From Amaurobius ferox (lineage: Eukaryota; Arthropoda; Arachnida; Araneae; Amaurobiidae): a stretch of DNA of 64,000 nucleotides. Below the pieces are notes generated by a model, which worked only from the letters and a program-made list of their open reading frames with translations, was not told where the DNA came from and did not search any database. Below, piece after piece: positions 22,566 through 33,200 of the stretch. The position numbers and the translations under genes were made by a program. The stretch spans positions 8,895,691-8,959,690 of the forward strand of contig OX578145.1 of the NCBI GenBank assembly GCA_951213105.1, given 5' to 3'. Positions within the stretch are counted from its first letter, which is position 1. Each line of letters starts with the position of its first letter.

Positions 22566-23889
22566 TGTCCGGAGGAAGAACGAAAAACATTCTACATATT
22601 CTAAGTTCCTAAAAACATTATAAAAGTTTCTTGAATCTGAAAATAATCTGAAATTCTTCTAAAATACACTGAATTCTTAAATAAATTGAAAGGGACCTAT
22701 TGACCAGTTACCCTAAGTGTACAAATATGTACTCCAGTAAAATATTAAAAACGGCACTTTCCTAAAAATTAAAACATTAAAGTAAAAGAAAGGACACAGA
22801 TTTTTAGTTTTCAAAAATCTAACGTTTATTAAAATTTAAACTTCATTTTTAAAGAATTTTCAAAACATTTTACAACTTTTAAAACATCTCATTAATTAAA
22901 CAAATCAAATTAAACATCATAATTAAACATATAATTAAATTTGAATTAATAAATGGCCGTATGTAAAGTGGTATAAAAGCATTAGAATATTAAAATTTAA
23001 AGTTAACAATATTAAAATTATACAATTATTTGCCAAAACTAGAATTTAGAATAAAAAGAAACTAAATTAGCCAAAAGGGAATTTCAACAAAATTTAAAGA
23101 TAACCTCAGGTTCAGGTGACCTAAAATATATAGGTCAAGGGGGTCTTATTCTAGCCAACTTAATTAATTTTTAAATAATGCAAAAGTAAAATAGTTTGAA
23201 GTATGAAGAAAAAAGAATAATATCACCAAGGCTCAGAAGAGAATCAGAAGAGAAGAGGAAGAGTGTGAAAAAGAGCTCGAGTTTTTTTATATACTGCGAA
23301 ACATCGCTGCCACAGATTGTAAACAAAATTATCGATGAACGATAACATAATTAATGACAGACGATTTTAATATTTCGGTCAACCAATTAAACACTCGAAA
23401 TTTTAAAGAAGAGAATTGGAATTTCAAAGCAGACGAAAATTAAAAAGATATGAAGTGAAACGATTTGGAATATACGAATTCGGCAACAATTTAAATATGA
23501 ACGATTCTGAAATATTTAAAAAGCTGAAAATAGAATAAAACTGAAAAATTGCGATGAATTAACGAATTTTTAACCGAGAACAACCATTTTGGAATCAAAA
23601 CAGAGGGAATAAAAAGGGAAATAAATGAAATTGCGAATTAGCTAATTTAAATAAATTTAAATTCCTAAAATCTAAAAGAACGAACTTTCGCCGTTTTTAA
23701 CACAAAACCTATTGAAAAGAACCTATTTGGAGCAGAAGTATATCAAAAACCTAAACAATTGGAAAATGAATAACTAAAAGAGAATGACTATGTAAATAAG
23801 ACCCCTGAACACGTTTAGATTAAAAACAAAATTTCTAAAATTATTAAATATCCAAAAGTATATACCAAAAGTATATAACCCAACACAAC
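22562..23889 (-). mobile_element. Solo LTR, 1320 bp (22566-23885), 4-bp TSD
   Basis: On the minus strand it starts TGTTGGGTTA and ends CCTCCGGACA, with the target duplication CAAC at 22562-22565 and 23886-23889. It splits a tRNA-like repeat: CTCTAGTACAAC on the left continues as CTAGCACGGATTCAGTGG on the right, as in the unbroken copies. It carries a TATA box (TATATAAAAA, plus position about 23288) and an AATAAA site. It is collinear with the LTR at 60273-62302. No internal retroelement genes flank it. Confidence 0.88.
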
Positions 23890-23904
23890 TAGCACGGATT
23901 CAGT

Positions 23905-23916
23905 GGACGCTGATAT

Positions 23917-23952
<36 letters not shown>
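23905..23952. repeat. (TA)n microsatellite
   Basis: About 20 TA dinucleotides lie next to the resumed tRNA-like repeat. Confidence 0.9.
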
Positions 23953-23954
<2 letters not shown>

Positions 23955-24325
23955 AAAATGATAACTTTCCTTTGTTTAGCATTGCGATTTTATTTTACTT
24001 AAATAGAAGCAGACAAGTAAAAATAATGTAGCTAATGCAAATTTTAAAGAAATTGGATTTTACTAATTTTTGCTAAATTAATATATTCCGAAGTATCGTA
24101 CGATAATCATGGCCCTCCAGAAATTATTGTATAAAATCCCAGAATATATTGAATTTGCTTTTTCAATGGCAAAATTGAAACACGCTCACAAGAGCGTAAT
24201 GGTAACATCCAATTGGGAGTTGCCTCTCAAGATCCAGTGAAAGACAAGCTGTCCAACTACTCAGTGTATATGCTTAAGTAACACACAATTGTAGCTAACT
24301 GAAATGCAGCTGTTGACAGGATTTG

Positions 24326-24331
24326 TTTATT
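24326..24331 (-). terminator. Candidate polyadenylation signal of TH
   Basis: AATAAA reads on the minus strand about 60 nt after the TH stop codon. It would make a very short 3' UTR, and a later site at lower coordinates is equally possible in this AT-rich DNA. Confidence 0.35.
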
Positions 24332-24388
24332 TGATAAAAATACCCTAGTCTTCATATATACACATAGTACAGGCTGTATTATTTCCAG

Positions 24389-24578
24389 TTAGGATCTACG
24401 AGGGTACATAGGCTTGTTCTGCAGCCTCTTGACGGCGTCTTTCACGGTCAGCAGCTGCGATCTTGTGTCCTCTATCAAGACCTCTACTTTTTTCAGGGAG
24501 TCTATTTCCGACACTCTCTCTGTGTAAGGGTCGTAGGAGATGTCGAACCGACGGTGAAGGCTGTTTCGGACGTAGTTC
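24389..24578 (-). CDS. ple (TH): TH terminal exon: tetramerisation helix and stop
   Basis: The acceptor is TTTTATCCTCAG. It encodes [14 protein letters not shown] followed by a leucine-rich amphipathic helix (about residues 450-485 of the reconstructed chain) and ends MYPRRS with TAA at 24389-24391. A possible polyadenylation signal AATAAA (TTTATT on the plus strand) is at 24326-24331, about 60 nt past the stop. Confidence 0.96.
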
Positions 24579-27500
24579 CTGAGGATAAAAAGGATCTATT
24601 GGAATGACTATTGTACTTCAAGTGCAATAAACAGCGTCGCTGGCAGAGCTCGCATGAACTGGGAAACAGCACATTTTACAAGGAGCAAATACTTTGTGAA
24701 GGCGTCGGAATGAACGCTCAGGCATCTTTTTATAAAAACAACAAGTTTATTCTTAAACTTGTTGTTGAACTCATAAAAATAAACTCTAGTAAGGTATATT
24801 ATATGAGAAATCAGCATGTACTTGCCCCCCCCCCCCTTTTTTTACCATCGTCTGCATCCACACACTCCACGTTCTACGTCGTACCAACTCGTATCCTCTC
24901 GAACCGTATCGTTTTTTCTCGTGCTTCGCACTTTGCCTTTTTATAACCTGGTTGCCAGCACCCTCTACCGCCCGCAATCTGCGCGGCTGTTATTTAAATT
25001 TAGGCTCTTCTTTCTCCGGGGAAGACACTGCTTGAAAATTAAGAAATTGAAAATAGATATGTTAACTCTTACAACATCTGCAGAAATTTTAAAAACGCTA
25101 ATGGCAAAGTTAAACTTAGCAACTGACTTAGAAACTTATACTATATTTGCCGCGGTACAGAATGGGTCTTCCCGATGCCAATTACGTGGTAACATCGACT
25201 TTACAAAGCATCTATTGAAATTTTTAAAAATGACAAAATCTGTTACATATTACAAAACTGTTGCCAATTGCTGATAACTTAACTATTCACTGATAAGCAT
25301 GAGCGAAGTAAGAGCATAGCTTTTAGTTTGTGAGTGACATTTGTGCCATTCAAAAGTTATTTTAAGAAAAAAATAAATCAAATTGCGATTATAACCCAGG
25401 TAATTTTCACAACTTCTAATATATAACTGTGTTAGGGGGAGTTTATACTTTGTAAGGGTATTTTATTCCATTTTTCAAGGCTGTTTCTCCTTATCCATAA
25501 TGAGGGACAGACTTTACAAATGGGTCAATTAAAGAAATTGAAAGCCATTCAAATCCGTCCTTGTAATTAATATTGAGTGGGATTTCCCCATTTACTTACC
25601 TGATCTTGTCTTTGGCGTCCTGAAAGCTGTCGGCTACAAAGTACACGTCCTGGAATTCCTGATCCTGGTAGGGATGGAGGGCGGTGGATTCCGGATCAAA
25701 AGGAAGCAATCGAGGCTTTTCGGAGATCGCATGCTAGTAGAAAAAGTGAATAAATTGCATGATTGAGCGTGAATGAGTGTCATTGTTCCTAATGAATAAA
25801 AGAAAGCTTTTGCAACAATTCAGATCTGAAAGTTGGATCAGTAAAGAAATATAGGTAGATCATGGTTTTCAGGCGTCGTCAAGGAAATCAAGCGTCAGGT
25901 AAGACAATGCCCCCCCCCCCCCCCCCCAATGGCCAGGCACTAGACTTACGTCTTTTTGCTCTATGTACGGCCGAAATCGTGAACCATTTAGCCGTCCAGG
26001 GATGTTGCCCCAGGCGCACCAGAGGGGGGCGGAACACACTGCTCCCACAACACACAACATCCATGTCTTACGTGGGACTCGAACCCACAACGTGGCGGCC
26101 GATCAATCGCTGGAAACGCTCGCCTTCACCGTTCGGCCACCACGTCGACTGAAATGAGCCAACAGTACGCGGTGTTTCCAGGTAGTCATCCACTCAAATA
26201 CTAACTGCGCCCGATGCTGCTTAACTTCGGTGATCTAACAAGAACCGGTGTTTTCAGCACGGTAGAGCCGTTGGCTCAGTGAGACAATGTCTACTCATAT
26301 AATTTGCAGCGAAGAAACTTTTATTTTAATTATATATATTATATATTATACGAATTATTTTATTTTTATTATATTATGCGAAATTAATTCATAAAATGTT
26401 TCCTTCCCAAATAAATGAGGGAAGACGCGGGCCCATTTTTGTTCCTTCTGGCGTCAGACCCTCAAGTGTCGGCGCATTGCTCAGGAGAGACCTATATCGT
26501 CTACCTCCTTAGGTGATACTGCATTATGGGAATGGAACTGAAAGAGAATGCACGCGCAATTTCTATCATAAAACTGTCGTACAGGCCGGGGTAGATAGAT
26601 ATGTCTAAGTTGCTTGATTTTTTGGAGGAGTGAAGATGTCCCTTCTCCGTCCAAGACGGGAATTCATACATTTTTTATCTAAATAATATCTATGCTTGGG
26701 GATTCTGTGCTGAAAATGGCTGCGTTACGAAAAATGCAAATTTTCGGCGCTTATACCCCTCGAACCTAATAGATGGAAATGCAAATATTATTTCGTATTT
26801 TGTAGGAAATTGGGTCCAGATTATGAATATATAAAAATGATTTCAATATTTTATTATTTTGAGCCTTTTCCCGATGAAACTTCAAAAAGTATCTGCCGGA
26901 GCAAATGTTATTTTATTTTGTTTTTCTTACTTTCACTCGAAATATCTTTGAAACTATAAAAGATAGGTATAAATAGTAAGCGACAAAAATATGTACTAAA
27001 AAATTTTGTATCAAAATCTATATTTATTTTAAAAAAAAGTTCTTATAGTTTTCGAGTCATCGCCTTGTCAAGTTGAAAAAGATTGTTTAAGTTTCTAATG
27101 CTAAAATCTCCCAAAACCTGAACATACTAGCTCTCAACAATAAGCAAGAATTTGTAGCTCTTTGAAAGTCCCACAAGTGTATATAAATAGATTTTAAATC
27201 TGCTTTTTAGCTCTGCTTTTTTGAAAAATCATTTAAAAATTTATCTGTGCGAACAAGTCTCTCCCCCCCCCCCCCCCCCCCATTTTTCTTACTTTCACTC
27301 GAAATATTCTTGAAACTGCAAAAATGAGGGACATAAATATGTATGAGGAAACTTAGTTTCTATATTTATTTTTTTTTTTAAAAAAGCTCGAAAATAAACT
27401 TTTTTTTCACTACAGTTATTGAAATTAGGAAGTTTTGCGATCACTCACTCATTCGTTTTATGCATCATTACCTCAAATTTTGTCCTAGGCTGCCGCATTA

Positions 27501-30207
27501 AGGAAATATAAAATTTCGATTTAAAAAAACAAACAAACTTGTAGTTCTAGATTTTTTGTTAACACATTTTTTCAGAACCAATATTTACAAACGAAACTGA
27601 AAGATTGTACATTCATTGAAATTCCATTCTTCCAAGTTTTTGCTGGAATATTACATGTTTATACTACAAAACTCTAAATGAATTATTATATTTATTGATT
27701 TATGATACGTAGAAAGTGCTGGAATGGAGTCCAAAATCGGAACTCGAGTTTTCGACGGATCCACACGTTTCAGGCACCCTAGAACACGAAGTGACGTCTG
27801 TGCGTCTGTCTGTGCAATGTTTGTATCCACTCTAGTTCAAAAACTATTCGACGAAATAGGTGACTCACTTGTGGGTGACTCTGGTACTGATTAGATTTTG
27901 GAAAGATTTAAAGAAATATTTAACTTACCTTTTTTGGAAAATGACTCACAAAAATTGTTCGAATTTAAAATATGAAACTAAATATTCTTAAATCTACATT
28001 CATTAAATGTACATGCTTGTTTTATACCAAAGTTTTGGTGACCAAAGGAATAAGATTAGTACCATCACTCTTAGTATAAACTTTTCTAGAGGTATTTCAG
28101 TTTCTGTTTGAAAATATGCTCACTTGCAATACGAAAATTGAACGAACTGTAACTTTGTGGGTCGTTAAGTGCCCATATTATTTGAAGCAATTAAACATTA
28201 TTTAATGCATCACGAAAAAATAAAGAAACGTAAAATAAATTTGAGTATGGAAGAAAGTCATGCGCTGCCCACATGAGATTTCTTTTTTCATGTATTTACC
28301 TAATTTCGAATTGTGGAAAATGTCCTTCGCAGATCTTAGTAGCGGGATCATTTTGTTACCCTCAGTGTTGAGCGGTCTTCGACCATTAGCCATAACGATA
28401 AATACTTCATACACATAAAAAAAATATATCGGATGCAGGCAGCACATGACTTTTCTTATACAATGCAACGAATTTACTTCTTTCACGGCGAAAAAATTAT
28501 ATACGAGATCTTCGACACACTGTTTCTGGTCCGGCCACACATTAAGCAGCTATATGCCTTCGGGTTGGTCGTGTGGTCTGGGTCTTCTACACTGTTTCTG
28601 GTGTTGAGATATACATTAACATTTAGCGATTTTATTTTAATTTATATGTCGCAAATATCTAACTTTACAATTAGAAAAATGGCTAGCGCCCGTCATGCAA
28701 TAGAGCTCATATATTAAATGATTTCAATCATTATTAACTAATATTTTATTATATAAAATTTGTGGGTTGAACTCCAATCAATAGATTCTTAAAATTCAAA
28801 ATCCGAATTATAATTATGTAATTATGTCAATGATGCATTTAATTTTTCGTTATTTAATTTGGAAAGGCGAATCTCATTATTACGACAACCCTATAATGAG
28901 ATTCGCTTTCTTTTATTCTCGAAATATTGCTCTTTTTTTAAATAAATGTATGTATCATAAAATGTACATAAAATTAAAGAAAAATAGTAAGTATCGTCGC
29001 CCTTTCCAAAACAATATTATCAACACATTGATTAGCACCATTCTCGTGGATTTAGTTTGTTCCATTCACGAGAGGATATCCTTTGTAATAGTTTAGTATT
29101 TTGACGCTACAGAATTCGTCAATAGTCATTTTTTTCACGAGATGTTAATTAGATGCCAGTTGCATTTTGATGAAAATTTTTCACTTGGTTATGAATTTGC
29201 CATTTTGTTTGGAACCATAAAAGTTCGCAATTTCAGTTAGGTTTCAATGTCAATAACATTGAGGTATAGATTTATTTCTACGCACATTTGGCGACTTCAC
29301 GAACAATAATTAGATAGTTGTTATAATAGTAAGGCGATTCGTTTTTCAAAAATTAAAAAAAAAACCTGATGTGGATAGCATATAACTTTTCTTACGAAAG
29401 AAACAAAGTCATTGCATTCTGTATCGAAAAATTCTGATATGGGCAAATATGACTTTCCTTATATAATGCAATGAATTTACTACTTTTACAGCTTAAAAAA
29501 TGTTATTCTTATAGTAGAATACTTATATTCTTTACAAGATATTGAATTTTCTTCAATTAGTTGTCATTTTCATTGATTTAGCGTCATTTTTATGAACTTG
29601 GCGAGATTTTCGTTAATTTGGCAACAATGAAAAATGTCGCCAAGTTGGCGACATTCCGCCAAATTCGTCGCCAAAATCTCGCCAAGCGTTACGGACAGAG
29701 AAATAAGTTATTCTTACAGCAGATAAATGACTACTGGCGTTCAAATACAAAAGTATTACTCAAAGTATCTTTTTTCATGAATGGAACGAGCTAGATCCAC
29801 GAGAATGATATCACCCAATTTATCGCATGGTATTACATATGAAAAGTGGACATGTTTCTCAATAGGAAATATTTTTTATTTTATTTTATATAACTCTTTG
29901 ATAATTTTTTTCAGAAATGCGCGATATCTCGAGAATGGTTCATGTTAGCGTTCTAAAATTTATGTCAATCGTTTTCTAATGAAAAATTACATAAGAAATG
30001 TCTATTTGCGTAACTTTATTAGCGGTTTTGATTTTTTGACGATTTTTTCAAAATTTCACCCGGAAAATTTAAGGGGGTTCTGAACATTCGATTGCGTATA
30101 AAAACAATAGGCTTCCAGTGTTTACGAATTGTGATTTTTGTACCAAATTTCGTTCGAATCGGTCCATTCGTTCGTTAGTCTACCACAGACTCACTGACAC
30201 ACATATA

Positions 30208-30255
<48 letters not shown>

Positions 30256-33200
30256 TCATGTTAAAAAATGTTCGATTCGTGATCAGGGATGCTTGAAACG
30301 TGCTCTCCCGTCGAAAACTCGAATTCGAATTTTCGACCCCGTCACAATGCTTTCCTTATACATTATGTATATAAGGAAAGTAATAATGATGCACGAGATC
30401 AACGGCTCAATATTTCTGGCGTTGTGGTTTTTATACACAGTACACACCAATGTAGTACATACCAAACCAAGCATTTTTCGTCATAGTTTACCAGGTCGAA
30501 AATAAAACTTAAAGGCGTTACAGGAAAAAAGCCAATATGCATTTCATGTATGGATCTTTTTTTGTGGCGATATCTCAAGAGTCTCGTCTATGGCACTTCC
30601 CTTGAATCTGAAGAGGAACTCGAAATGCGCGGCATGCATGGGCTTTCGAGAGAGTTCGCCAATCCGTCCATCGCCGCATTCAGGTGGACGGTCTCTCTTT
30701 GGAGCTATTGCTGCAATTATTGTTTATTTTTACGTTTCATTTTCGACGCGGACGAAAAATGCTTGGTTGGGTGTGTACTACCACCTCGTAGAGTTTAGAC
30801 GATTTTTTTTAATCACCCTATATGCACAAAAAATGATTCGCACCATTGTGTAAAATCCTTAATAATTTTAAATTGACTCGGTACTTATAAATGTTGGGGC
30901 CCTTTTAAAGTGTGGACCGTAAACGATCGGTATAAATTCATCCTGGAACGAGAAAACTTCGCAAATGGTTGTCTTGTACCTTGCTGTCTGATCATATACT
31001 TGCCTGTAACTCTCCGAAAGATGACAGCAGGCCAGCTCCGTAGGCCTTGACTTCACTTCTCTCCTTGCATAAGCCGAACTCTACGGTAAACCAGTAGACC
31101 TGTGTGTGAGAAATTGAGAAAGAAAAGTTATGGATCTACTGGTGAATGTGTATTTGGGGGGGGGGGGGGGGGACCTTAAAATTTTAAAACTACACTATGA
31201 AGAAAAAATAACAACTCTGCCAATCGTTCTGAATCCATAGGAGTTTTTAACCTGTTAGGGGAAACTATTCGGCTGGGATAAATTCTACGGAAAATGGCGC
31301 AGAAGTTCCATTTTTATTTCCCCTAGAATACATGGCAATGTAAAGGGAAAGTCGATCGAGCCGTAAATTGCAACTCGAGTTTTCAACGGATCCACACGTT
31401 TTCGGACCTCTAGCGGTCTAGCACACGAAAAGCTATTTTTACCTTGACGTTTGTATGTGTATGTGTGTGTAGCTGTCTGTACAATCCACTCTTAACTCAA
31501 AAACGAATGGACCCAATTTCATAAAATTGGGTAGGTAAGTCACGTGCGGGTGACCCTGGTGCTGATTCGATTTTGGTATGATTTGGGCGAAAACACTTGA
31601 GTTTTTTTTTGCGAAATGGCAGGCAGAAATCATCAAAATCTAAAGTTAAAGACTACGTATGTTCAAATGTATGCTAAATTCTTGTTTTATAAATAATTTT
31701 TGACTGTGAAAAGAATAAGACCCATCCCGTTACTCCAGGGCTAGCCGTTCTCGAGATATTTTGTTTTCTGCCCATTTTTGCTACGTCGTCTTTGAACGTC
31801 TGTTACTCAATGAAATCGATAATTGAATTAAACGTGCAAATTCAGTGTCCTTTCAAATGATGATGCGTGTTATTTTGCACAATTGAATTAAATTTAATTA
31901 TTGAAGAAATAAAGATAAAATGAATTTGAGTCTGTAGGGAAGTCACGTGTTGCTTACATCAGATTTTTGCTCTTGTGCTGATTTGCACGCCAATGGCACA
32001 ATTGTGGTCATCCGTGCTAAATAAGCCCGGGTTCGATTCTAGCCACTGCCAAAACTGCCGCCGTGTTCACGCGGAGTACGATCACGTTAAACATGTGGGT
32101 CCGTAAGTCCTTCCGAGAGGTTGGTGGTAGGGGAAGGAGGGTACGGTCCCTGTGGATGCCTCCCCCACTGGGTTCCGGTCTAAATTGGGTGCCACTTCCC
32201 GGCCGTCCAAACAGTTAGTTACCTTACACTTTTCTGGTAGGTCGGACGGTCTGGGTCACAACAACAACAACAACTCCATGGATGGAGAATGATTGACTGA
32301 CTGAGGGTTTTATTCCGGTGAGGTCACGCACCGTCGCCAATCTCTCGATGTCTTGATCCGAAGCACCCAGGGAGGCGAGTCCGATTTCTTGAGAAAACTT
32401 CGCGAACTCGACGTCGGCAAGCATAGGAGCGTGGCCCAGGAGCTCGTGGATGCAGTCCCTAAAAATGAAACATTTAGGACGCTTTATAGATGTTCGCGTC
32501 ATTACTCTTACCAATTTTGATAGAAAAACGGAGACCCATCGATTTTCAGTTCACTGCAGAGCTGGTTTAAGGGCCCCGCAACAACCCCAGTTGCGGTGGG
32601 CCTAAACTTGGGATGAGGTCTTCATATTAAGCACCCAGTTATCAGATAAGGTCATATCATCAGATAAGGTCATATCATGACCTTCATATTAAGCAAAACA
32701 GGTTGAATTTCCCACTGAGATAACCATATAGGGCCCCAAATGGAAGACTTGCAGGGACACCCCGAAATTCTTTAAACCACCTCGTATATATACAATGATC
32801 GGGAAACCTTTAAACAAAGTTGCGGCTTCTTTCCACGAAAGCTCATAAGTGAAATTACTATTTAACGTTTCACTACAAGTAAAGTCTGATATGTTAGCTA
32901 CAGATAATTTTCCGTGATCTTGCCATGAATTCATGATCTTGCCATGAATTTAAAAAGCTAATATATTAAAACAGATTAAATAATCACGTGCAAGATCCAT
33001 AAGGCAATGCTATTGATTGGCTTGGAAGGGTGATCTTATAACATCACCTGCAACAGTGGACCGGTTTCGATCTTTTTAGAACTCGCAGAAAATAATAGAC
33101 TGCAGTGGCTACTGTGCTAAGTGCGAAAACGAAACTTTTGCAGACTAGTTGATTCAGTGAAAGCGTGATTCAAGAGTTTGATAAAATCCAGGAGGCTTGT

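Noticed and set aside
24816..25274. 152-codon plus frame in the last TH intron
   Set aside because: It begins in a poly-C tract, has biased low-complexity composition, and shows no domain; it is antisense intron sequence.
30868..31056. Minus frame with [15 protein letters not shown] resembling the next TH segment (YQDQ.YQPIYFV) just past the GELQ exon
   Set aside because: It lies in another frame with no usable splice site, and the genuine continuation (HAISEKP...[12 protein letters not shown]) is present at 25600-25733. The likeness is chance or at most a decayed exon duplicate.
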